Shown: piece after piece, positions 7,839 to 13,957 of the stretch
Layout: each line of letters opens with the position of its first letter
Position numbering within the stretch: position 1 is the first letter of the stretch
Notes under the pieces: model-generated
Database searches by the model: none
What the model was told of the DNA's origin: nothing
What the model saw: the letters and a program-made list of their open reading frames with translations, nothing else
Assembly (NCBI GenBank): GCA_009787135.1
Contig: WRGP01000250.1
Location: 1-26,212, forward strand
DNA length: 26,212 bases
Origin: Bacillota bacterium
GTDB lineage: Bacteria > Bacillota > Clostridia > Christensenellales > Aristaeellaceae
Reading direction: 5' to 3'
Made by a program: the position numbers and the translations under genes

Positions 7839-8011
7839 CGGGAGGTGAGGTGGACATGCCCGTTTCCGTATTTTTCGCTGATCTCGGCAATGGTCAGAAG
7901 CTGGCCGGCGGTGAGATTTCCGCCGACCACCTTCAGCCGCAGGGAGAAATGGTTTTTCTGCACCTGGCGCATGAACCCGCCGTTTTTCAGCGCTTTGTAG
8001 TCAGCCGCCAT
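7838..8011 (-). pseudogene. N-terminal fragment of a ferredoxin-type sulfite/nitrite reductase-like gene
   Basis: From an ATG at 8011, preceded by AAAGGG at about 9 bases, the first 58 codons read as the start of a nitrite/sulfite reductase half-domain protein. The stretches NGGFMRQVQKNHFSLRL, VVGGNLTAGQLL and EKYGNGHVHLTSR match the conserved N-terminal ferredoxin-like half domain. At about 7838 homology stops; the frame continues only as an out-of-phase reading of the ABC ATPase fragment. All siroheme- and cluster-binding parts are missing. This is a deletion remnant, not a functional enzyme. Confidence 0.8.
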
Positions 8012-8141
8012 GTTGAATTGCCCTTTCTGTTTTTGCGATCGCCTCCGCGAAAGATTGGGTTTCATCTTCTTCGCCCGCTGCGGAAGTTATGCCTGATGAG
8101 CCTTTGAAAGCATAGAAATGCAGGCGCCCTCCCGTTGCGTT
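8001..8141 (-). pseudogene. Possible 3' remnant of another operon gene between cysK and the sulfite reductase fragment
   Basis: Directly after the cysK stop, one minus-strand frame reads protein-like for about 40 residues, with segments such as LHFYAFKGSS and FAEAIAKTERAIQHGG. Its stop (8001-8003) overlaps the sulfite reductase ATG by 11 bases, the pattern of translationally coupled operon genes. No start codon with a ribosome binding site exists, and further upstream this frame is only a shadow of cysK. I do not recognise the family. It may be the tail of a gene whose front was deleted, or chance. Confidence 0.3.
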
Positions 8142-8143
8142 CG

Positions 8144-9076
8144 TTAATTTTCCGTAAACATTGGCGTGGACAGATACCGCTCGCCGGTGTCCGGCAGGAT
8201 AATGACAATCGTTTTGCCCGCGCTTTCCGGCCGCTTCGCGACCTGAATAGCCGCCCACACAGCCGCACCCGAAGAAATTCCCACCAGTATGCCTTCTTTT
8301 TTGGCAAATTCCCGCCCTGTTTCAAAGGCGTCCTCGTTTGAGACTGTGATGATCTCATCGTATATTTTCGTATCCAATGTGTCCGGCACAAACCCGGCGC
8401 CGATGCCCTGAATTTTATGCGGGCCGGCGGTTCCGGCCGACAATACGGGCGAGGCGGCGGGCTCCACCGCTATGATCTTGATACGCGGGTTTTTCTCTTT
8501 AAGGTATCCTCCCGCACCGGAAATGGTGCCGCCGGTGCCGATGCCAGACACGAAGATATCCACTTTTCCATCGGTATCCGCCCATATCTCGGGCCCTGTG
8601 GTCGCCCTGTGAACGGCGGGGTTTGCCGGGTTTGTGAACTGGCTGGGAATGAAGCTGTTCGGTATTTGGGCGGCCAGTTCCTCCGCTTTCGCGATGGCGC
8701 CCTTCATGCCTTTCGCGCCTTCGGTCAAAACAAGCTCCGCGCCATAGGCCTTGAGCAGGGTACGGCGTTCAACGCTCATGGTTTCAGGCATGGTCAGGAT
8801 GATCCGGTATTTCTTGGAAGCCGCGATAGAGGCAAGCCCGATCCCGGTGTTGCCGCTGGTGGGCTCAATGATAACGGAATCCTGTTGTAACAGGCCCTTT
8901 TCTTCAGCGTCTTCGATCATTGCCTTGGCGATACGGTCTTTAACGCTCCCGGCCGGATTGAAATATTCCAGCTTGCCGAGGATTGTTACGGACAGTCCCA
9001 GTTCCTTTTCATAGTTGGATAGCGCCAGCAAAGGGGTGCCGCCGACTAAATCGGTAATTTTTTGAACTATGTTCAT
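8144..9076 (-). CDS. cysK: Cysteine synthase A (O-acetylserine sulfhydrylase)
   Basis: The 310-residue PLP enzyme joins sulfide to O-acetylserine to form cysteine. The PLP lysine is K46 in NPAGSVKDR. The substrate-binding loop EPTSGNTGIG lies at residues 71-80, the phosphate-binding SGIGTGGTISG follows, and the C-terminal ISSGAA Ser is in place. Length and motifs are complete, so it appears functional. GGAGGG precedes the ATG by about 8 bases. It has its own consensus promoter with an operator-like palindrome and lies downstream of an Rrf2 regulator in the same orientation. The genes that once followed it in the operon are broken, so sulfide must come from another pathway or from outside. Confidence 0.95.
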   Translation of the reverse strand: MNIVQKITDLVGGTPLLALSNYEKELGLSVTILGKLEYFNPAGSVKDRIAKAMIEDAEEKGLLQQDSVIIEPTSGNTGIGLASIAASKKYRIILTMPETMSVERRTLLKAYGAELVLTEGAKGMKGAIAKAEELAAQIPNSFIPSQFTNPANPAVHRATTGPEIWADTDGKVDIFVSGIGTGGTISGAGGYLKEKNPRIKIIAVEPAASPVLSAGTAGPHKIQGIGAGFVPDTLDTKIYDEIITVSNEDAFETGREFAKKEGILVGISSGAAVWAAIQVAKRPESAGKTIVIILPDTGERYLSTPMFTEN

Positions 9077-9093
9077 TGTCCATCCCTCCGTTT

Positions 9094-9148
9094 TTATAAT
9101 GCATATCTGTTTACTAAGTATTATATGCCATGGCTTTCAAAATGTCAA
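9094..9148 (-). promoter_or_regulatory. cysK promoter with candidate Rrf2 operator
   Basis: On the minus strand TTGACA (9143-9148) and TATAAT (9120-9125) are spaced by exactly 17 bases, a consensus sigma-A promoter. At and just past the -10 lies the palindrome TACTTAGTA (plus strand 9112-9120), and beyond it a TTATAATGCATAT element (9094-9106, plus-strand reading). The latter recurs in inverted orientation at the rrf2 promoter. Their position over the transcription start suits repression. The binding protein is inferred to be the adjacent Rrf2 regulator. Confidence 0.65.
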
Positions 9149-9195
9149 GCCTCTTTTTCATTTTTTTGCCTGTCTTTCCTTGTCTGCCCCCCGGC

Positions 9196-9633
9196 CTAAA
9201 TCATGTAGTTATCCCCGCCGTGTTCCTGATATTGGTCCAGCATATCCTGTAAGGTAACGCTGTCAAGATAATTGGAGATGACCTTGTTAAGCCCTGCCCA
9301 CATGGGCAGCGTCTTGCAGTATCCGGCCCGGTCGCATTGGTTTATTGTATCTTCAAGGCAAGCTACAGGCGCAAGGCTGCCTTCGGTAATGCGCAGAACC
9401 TGGCCGACCGTGCACCGTGACGGCTCTTTTGCCAGCATATAGCCGCCAAGTTTTCCCCGGTTCGCGCGCAGGATGTCCGAAGTGTTTAACAATGAAACAA
9501 TCTGCTCCAGATACTGTTTTGATATATTTTGTCTTTCGGCGATTTCTTTAAGCGCTATAAAGCCTTCGTCTTTATGCTCCGCCAAATCAAGCAGCATCCG
9601 CAGCGCGTACCTGCCTTTTGTCGATACTTTCAA
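9196..9633 (-). CDS. Rrf2-family transcriptional regulator (CymR/IscR-like)
   Basis: The 145-residue protein opens with MKVSTKGRYALRMLLDLAEH, the classic Rrf2 start. It continues with the helix-turn-helix (ISKQYLEQIVSLLNTSDIL) and wing (RGKLGGYMLAKEP). Three cysteines, C92, C100 and C106, sit in the region that ligates an Fe-S cluster in IscR (there C92, C98, C104), with the first gap two residues longer. Placement directly upstream of cysK argues for a cysteine/sulfur regulator of CymR type, but the cysteines leave an IscR-like Fe-S sensor possible. The start is TTG at 9633, with AAGGAG about 9 bases upstream. It has its own promoter and is probably autoregulated through a motif shared with the cysK promoter. 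Confidence 0.9.
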   Translation of the reverse strand: MKVSTKGRYALRMLLDLAEHKDEGFIALKEIAERQNISKQYLEQIVSLLNTSDILRANRGKLGGYMLAKEPSRCTVGQVLRITEGSLAPVACLEDTINQCDRAGYCKTLPMWAGLNKVISNYLDSVTLQDMLDQYQEHGGDNYMI

Positions 9634-9655
9634 AGGATTTCAACTCCTTCAGATT

Positions 9656-9693
9656 ATATGCATTATAATACCATATGTTTTCTATGTTTTCAA
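9656..9693 (-). promoter_or_regulatory. rrf2 promoter with shared operator-like element
   Basis: On the minus strand TTGAAA (9688-9693) and TATTAT (9665-9670) are spaced by 17 bases. The -10 overlaps ATATGCATTATAA (9656-9668, plus strand), the exact reverse complement of the 13-base element next to cysK. The start codon is about 25-30 bases downstream of the predicted initiation site. Confidence 0.55.
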
Positions 9694-9805
9694 GTGCTCC
9701 CCGCGGTCAAATCTTAAAAATTGCTTGTTGGGGCCAGCCGCCTCAAGCCCTGCAAACGCGTCCGATTTCTAGGAATCCCTTTCAAATCAACACTTTTCCC
9801 AAGGT

Positions 9806-9856
9806 AACCGGTTTCGTAAATAGCCGTTGAATTCCCTTGCAAACCGGTGATACAAT
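9806..9856 (+). promoter_or_regulatory. Promoter of the starch operon with two CCGG-centred operator-like sites
   Basis: TTGAAT (9827-9832) and TACAAT (9851-9856) are separated by 18 bases and lie about 40 bases before the start codon. AACCGGTT at 9806-9813 is a perfect palindrome and AACCGGT recurs at 9842-9848 inside the spacer, 36 bp away. LacI-family repressors often bind CG-centred palindromes like these, and a LacI gene closes the operon. The promoter hexamers are only moderate matches, so this is tentative. Confidence 0.4.
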
Positions 9857-9896
9857 GCTGACAATAAGAATCCTGAACCATATGGGAGGGAATCCG

Positions 9897-10904
9897 ATGA
9901 AACTATCGAAACGCATCCTCATCCTGCTGCTCTGCACAGCGGTGCTGGCGTCCGTGTGCGCGACCGCCGTGGCGGAAGAAGTCGCGCCGGAGCGCACCAT
10001 CGTCTACGCGCAGGTACCCGATGACTGGCAGTACCCGTGCCTGTGGGCTTGGGCGGACGACGGCACGAGCGCGTTCGCGTCGTGGCCGGGCGAGCAGATG
10101 GAACCCGATCCCGCCAACGCCGGTTGGTACTATGCGTATATGCCCACAGGCATGGACGCGGTGATCGTCAACGCGAACGACGGCGGTGTGCAGACGTCCG
10201 ACTACCGCATCGACAAGCAGAACGCGTGGATAACTGTCACGTCCGCTGAGGAAGTGACCGTTTCGTTTGAGGCGCAGACAACGGGCGAGGCTCCCGCCTA
10301 CACCGAGCGCTTCACGGTTTACGCGCAGGTCGATCCGTCGTGGGAGAACCCCGGCACATGGGCGTGGGAAGACCCGTCCGGCAAAAACGCGTTCGCGGCG
10401 TGGCCTGGCCGCGCCATGAAGCCGAACGAGAACGGCTGGTATTCCGCGCGCGTGCCGGTGTTCGTCAACAGTGTTATCATCAACGCGAACAATGGCGGCG
10501 TACAGACCGCCGACATCAAGGAACTCGATCCCGCCGATGTGTGGATCACGGTCGCCGCAGACGGCAGCTATGACTTCACTTATGAGGACCCGGACATGCT
10601 GAAGGCGGAGGATATCACCGTGTACGCCAAAGCTCCGGAAGGCTGGGAAGCGCCTTGCCTGTGGGCGTGGTCGCATCCTGACGGAACGAACGCCTTCCAG
10701 TCTTGGCCGGGCGAACCGCTCACGTTTGGCGAGGACGGCTGGTATTCGATCACTGTGCCTGGCTGGATCAATTCGGTCATACTCAACGCCAACGCCGGAA
10801 CGGTACAGACGTCTGACCTGAGCGTTGAGGTTGGCAGGGACATCTATCTGGTGGTAAAAGCCGCTGATGACGCGGTTATCGCCTACGAGGAACCGGCGGA
10901 GTAA
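9897..10904 (+). CDS. Secreted protein made of three tandem starch-binding modules (CBM26-like)
   Basis: The 335-residue protein has a Sec signal peptide (KR, then a hydrophobic core, probable cut after ATAVA at residue 26). It is followed by three homologous modules at about residues 34-126, 139-231 and 240-335. Each shows a VYA strand, a W-x-x-P...W-A-W aromatic patch, AF-x-x-WPG, GWY and a V-x-x-NAN-x-G-x-VQT-x-D end, the pattern of CBM26 starch-binding modules. No catalytic domain, LPXTG, S-layer domain or lipobox is present, so it is predicted to be exported and to bind starch without cutting it. A start at 9897 is supported by GGGAGGG 7 bases before the ATG; the in-frame ATG at 9837 overlaps the promoter. 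It leads a starch/maltodextrin operon. Confidence 0.85.
   Translation: MKLSKRILILLLCTAVLASVCATAVAEEVAPERTIVYAQVPDDWQYPCLWAWADDGTSAFASWPGEQMEPDPANAGWYYAYMPTGMDAVIVNANDGGVQTSDYRIDKQNAWITVTSAEEVTVSFEAQTTGEAPAYTERFTVYAQVDPSWENPGTWAWEDPSGKNAFAAWPGRAMKPNENGWYSARVPVFVNSVIINANNGGVQTADIKELDPADVWITVAADGSYDFTYEDPDMLKAEDITVYAKAPEGWEAPCLWAWSHPDGTNAFQSWPGEPLTFGEDGWYSITVPGWINSVILNANAGTVQTSDLSVEVGRDIYLVVKAADDAVIAYEEPAE
9996..10901 (+). repeat. Three in-frame repeats of about 280 bp encoding CBM26-like modules
   Basis: The repeats start near 9996, 10311 and 10614. At protein level they align with no frameshift over the W-A-W, WPG, GWY and VQT signatures, but differ at many positions, so the duplication is old. 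Unit 3 keeps NAN-x-G but reads NANAGT where units 1 and 2 have NAN-D/N-GG. Confidence 0.8.
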
Positions 10905-10915
10905 ACACGCAAATG

Positions 10916-10946
10916 AGCAGGGCGGGTGTTGACCTGCCCTGCTTTT
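10916..10946 (+). terminator. Strong intrinsic terminator between the CBM protein and the binding-protein gene
   Basis: Arms at 10916-10927 and 10932-10943 pair over 12 bp (11 Watson-Crick plus one G-U) around a GTTG loop, and are followed by TTTT. It starts 12 bases after the stop codon. The next gene begins 21 bases beyond it with no promoter between, so the transporter genes probably depend on read-through. That would make the upstream protein more abundant than the rest. Confidence 0.75.
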
Positions 10947-10967
10947 GATTAGGGGGGAGGAGTCTTT

Positions 10968-12191
10968 ATGAAACGCGCCATGATTCGCATCATCCTGCTG
11001 TGTATGCTTGCCGCGACGCTCACCGGCTGCGCGGGCGGCAATTCGGATTCCTCCACCACCGCCCCAAAGCCGGTCACGATTACGATATGGCACGACAAAG
11101 AGGACGCGGTCGCCGATGTGCTCCAGAAGGCGCTGGATGCGCTCGCGCCGGACATCGCCGTGAAACTGGAGAAGAAGGCCGGGCTGACTGAAGCGCTCAA
11201 GATGGTCGGCAACGACAAGAACGCCGCGCCGGACATGTACTGGTTCGCGCACGACAAACTGGGCGTGTATGCCGAGATGGGTATACTCGCGCCGATTGGT
11301 GACTTCATCGCGGATGAGGAACTCGCGGATTACATCCCGATGACGCTCCGGGCCGGCATGTACAAGGGCACGCGTTATCAAATGCCTCTATACTTCGAGA
11401 CGCTCCTCTTCCTGTATAACCGAAAGTACATGAAGGATGCCGACGTCCCCGCGACGACGGAAGCCCTCTACGGCTACATGAAGCGCAAGACGCACGGTGG
11501 GCATTACGGCTTCGTTGAGCAGCACTCGACCGCATACTACAGCGCGGGCTGGCTGCACGCGTTCGGCACGGAGGTTCTCAACGCGCAAGGGCAGCCTCAT
11601 CTGGACGACGAGAACGTGATCAACGCGCTGACGTATCACCTCAAGTTCGTGGAGTTAATGCCGGACGAGACGGAGTACGCGACGGTCAACACGCTGTTCC
11701 GCGAGGGCATGGCGCACGCGACACTCGCGGGGCCATGGCTCGTGCCGACGCTGCGTGAGGCGGGGATCGACGTGGGCGTCGCGCCGATGCCCGTCGTTGA
11801 TGAAACGGGCTTGCCGCTCGCGCCGTACTCCGGTGTGCAGGGGCTGCACGTGTTGAAGGTACACGCGCGGGAGAAGAAGGACGCCATCATGAAGGTGCTG
11901 ACCGCGCTGCTTGAGCCGCAGATTGGCACTGACCTCGCGCTTGTCAGCGCGTGCGCGCCAGCCAATGGCAAGTGCTACGGCGATGAGCGCATAACGTCGG
12001 ACGCCGCCGGCATGGAGATGCGCCGGACCGCTGAAACCGCTGTGCCAATGCCGAACCTGCCCGAGATGGATGTCATGTGGACGGTCCTCGGCAATCTGCT
12101 GACGGACGTGAATATGCGCGGACAGGACGTGGCCGAGGCTGCCGCCCAGGCGCAAAGGCAAGCCGCTCAACTGATTGAGGCAATGCGATGA
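10968..12191 (+). CDS. ABC transporter sugar-binding lipoprotein (MalE-like, family 1)
   Basis: The 407-residue protein begins with a lipoprotein signal (hydrophobic core, lipobox L-T-G-C with C21), so the mature form is tethered to the outer face of the membrane. The body is a family 1 solute-binding fold: VTITIWHDKEDAVADVL near the N-terminus, AAPDMYWFAHDKLGVYAEMGILAPI, RYQMPLYFETLLFLYNRKY, and a central HATLAGPWLVPTLREAGIDVGVAPMP. These are typical of maltose/maltodextrin-binding proteins. Context (starch-binding protein before it, GH13 enzyme after it) supports maltodextrins as ligand. GGAGGAG precedes the ATG. Its stop overlaps the next start (ATGA). Confidence 0.9.
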   Translation: MKRAMIRIILLCMLAATLTGCAGGNSDSSTTAPKPVTITIWHDKEDAVADVLQKALDALAPDIAVKLEKKAGLTEALKMVGNDKNAAPDMYWFAHDKLGVYAEMGILAPIGDFIADEELADYIPMTLRAGMYKGTRYQMPLYFETLLFLYNRKYMKDADVPATTEALYGYMKRKTHGGHYGFVEQHSTAYYSAGWLHAFGTEVLNAQGQPHLDDENVINALTYHLKFVELMPDETEYATVNTLFREGMAHATLAGPWLVPTLREAGIDVGVAPMPVVDETGLPLAPYSGVQGLHVLKVHAREKKDAIMKVLTALLEPQIGTDLALVSACAPANGKCYGDERITSDAAGMEMRRTAETAVPMPNLPEMDVMWTVLGNLLTDVNMRGQDVAEAAAQAQRQAAQLIEAMR

Positions 12192-13108
12192 CAAGCGTTC
12201 AGATTTCGGCAAATGCCTATAAGCGAGGTAAAGGTACACTCGTATCATACCTCGTGTCCGCGCCATCGCTGATATTGATCGCGGGCGTGGTCGTGTTTCC
12301 GATCCTCTACACGGCATACATTTCGCTGACGAACATGAACGTGTACCACTGGTTTAATTACTCGTTCGTCGGGCTTGTGAACTATGCCCGCGCACTGTTT
12401 GTGTTCAACTCCGGCTTCCTGTCTGCCTTGGGCGTGACGGTGCTGTGGACGATTGTTAATATGGCCGCGCAGCTCATTGTCGCGTACGTCATGGCTGTGC
12501 TGTTGAACATGCCAAAGCTGCGGCTCAAGAATCTGTATAGGACGCTGCTGATGTTCCCGTGGGCGATGCCGGGGTATGTGAGCATTCTCTTGTGGAAGAC
12601 GGGCATGTTCAACTCGCAGTTCGGGCTGCTGAACCGGTGGATGCAGGATCTCGGCCACGCGTCCGTGCGTTGGCTGGCGAGCGACCTTGGTGCGTTCATC
12701 TGCTGCACGGTCGTGAACCTGTGGCTGGCGTTGCCGTTCATGATTATGATTATGGACGGCGCGCTGCAGAGTGTGGACAAATCATTCCAGGAGAGCGCGC
12801 TCATCGACGGCGCGAACTGGCTCACGCGGCAGACCGCCGTCACGCTGCCAAGCATCCGCCCGATCATCGGTCCGGCAGTCATCATCACGGTATTCACCAC
12901 GTTTAAGCAGTTTGACGTGGTGTACCTGCTGATACAACAGACAGGCGCGAAGACCGGCTCGCATCTGCACACAATCCTGACCTACGCGTATGAGAACGCC
13001 TTCATTGCCAGCAACTACGGATACTCATCCGCGATCTCCGTCATCATTTTCCTGATGCTGATAGCGTTCTCAATGCTAACCAGAACACGGACGAAGGAGG
13101 GCGTGTGA
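12188..13108 (+). CDS. ABC sugar permease, MalF-like
   Basis: The 306-residue integral membrane protein has about six hydrophobic helices and the cytoplasmic EAA-type loop (ESALIDGANWLTRQTAVTLPSIRP, residues about 202-225) that docks the ATPase. The first helix starts near residue 19. The segments LTNMNVYHWFNYSFVGLVNY and LLMFPWAMPGYVSILLWKTGMF are characteristic of the MalF half of CUT1 importers. It is translationally coupled to the binding-protein gene by a 4-base overlap. It pairs with the next permease; no MalK-type ATPase is encoded nearby, so a shared ATPase (like MsmX) is inferred. Confidence 0.9.
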   Translation: MTSVQISANAYKRGKGTLVSYLVSAPSLILIAGVVVFPILYTAYISLTNMNVYHWFNYSFVGLVNYARALFVFNSGFLSALGVTVLWTIVNMAAQLIVAYVMAVLLNMPKLRLKNLYRTLLMFPWAMPGYVSILLWKTGMFNSQFGLLNRWMQDLGHASVRWLASDLGAFICCTVVNLWLALPFMIMIMDGALQSVDKSFQESALIDGANWLTRQTAVTLPSIRPIIGPAVIITVFTTFKQFDVVYLLIQQTGAKTGSHLHTILTYAYENAFIASNYGYSSAISVIIFLMLIAFSMLTRTRTKEGV

Positions 13109-13109
13109 C

Positions 13110-13952
13110 GTGACGAAAAGGGTTCGAGATTCTATTGGATACTCCGCGCTGAACCTGTTCATGGCCGGCGCGTGTTTTCTCGCGCTGCTGCCCGTGCTGT
13201 ACGCCCTGTCCGTGTCGCTCAGCGCGACGAACAGCCTGCTCAGCGCCAACTTCTCGCTGATTTCGCGCACTGTTACGTTCCGGCACTATGCCGCGGTATT
13301 CACGGAAAAACCTGTGCTGGTCTGGTTCGCGAACAGTGTGACGCTCGCGGTATTTACGGTGCTGATCTCGCTGGCGGTCGCTGTGCCAGCGGCGTATGTG
13401 TTCTCGCGCCGGAAGTTCGCGGGGCGGCGAGTGATCCTGCGTATCCTCATCTTGTTGTATTCGTTCCCGCAGGTGCTATCGATGCTTGCGATATACAAGC
13501 TGCTCAGCACGCTCGGGCTGATAAACTCGCGGCCCGGTCTTATCATCGTGTACACTGGCACGATGGCGGTATTCGGCTTGTGGAACATGAAGGGCTACTT
13601 CGATACGATCCCGATGGAGATTGAGGAAGCCGCGCGGATGGACGGCTGCGGCGATGTGCGGCTGGTAACACGGATTGTTATGCCGCTGGCGAAGCCATCG
13701 ATCATCGTTACAGCCGCGATGGTGCTGGTGTTCGTCTGGAATGAGTACCTGTTCGCGGTGACATTCCTCACTGGCGAATCGACATACACGCTGGCCGCCG
13801 GGCTGTACACGCTGCAAGCGACGGAGATGGCGGGAAGCTGGCCTGTATTCGCCGCCGCGTCGCTGCTGATCTCGCTGCCCATTCTGATCATATTCTTCCT
13901 GGCCCAGCGGCATATTGTGTCCGGCCTGACCGCAGGCGGGGTAAAAGGGTAA
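13110..13952 (+). CDS. ABC sugar permease, MalG-like
   Basis: The 280-residue permease has six predicted helices and a near-consensus EAA loop, EIEEAARMDGCGDVRLVTRIVMPLAKP. The C-terminus, RHIVSGLTAGGVKG, is the standard ending of MalG-type CUT1 permeases. The GTG start at 13110 lies one base after the upstream stop, with AAGGAGG about 9 bases before it. It completes the transmembrane part of the maltodextrin importer. Confidence 0.92.
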   Translation: MTKRVRDSIGYSALNLFMAGACFLALLPVLYALSVSLSATNSLLSANFSLISRTVTFRHYAAVFTEKPVLVWFANSVTLAVFTVLISLAVAVPAAYVFSRRKFAGRRVILRILILLYSFPQVLSMLAIYKLLSTLGLINSRPGLIIVYTGTMAVFGLWNMKGYFDTIPMEIEEAARMDGCGDVRLVTRIVMPLAKPSIIVTAAMVLVFVWNEYLFAVTFLTGESTYTLAAGLYTLQATEMAGSWPVFAAASLLISLPILIIFFLAQRHIVSGLTAGGVKG

Positions 13953-13957
13953 GGCAT

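Noticed and set aside
7676..8065. A 129-codon open frame as one intact sulfite reductase-like small protein
   Set aside because: Only residues from the ATG at 8011 to about 7838 show the family motif. The rest is an out-of-frame reading of the ABC ATPase fragment, so it is a chance fusion frame.
9996..10901. The three repeats in the CBM gene as a mobile or satellite repeat
   Set aside because: They are in-frame, diverged protein modules with conserved aromatic signatures, not near-identical DNA repeats.
9903..11381. A 492-codon minus-strand open frame across the CBM gene and the binding-protein gene
   Set aside because: It is the mirror of two clearly real plus-strand genes. Its product is rich in Arg, His and Val with no domain, and has no ribosome binding site. 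High GC makes such antisense frames common here.
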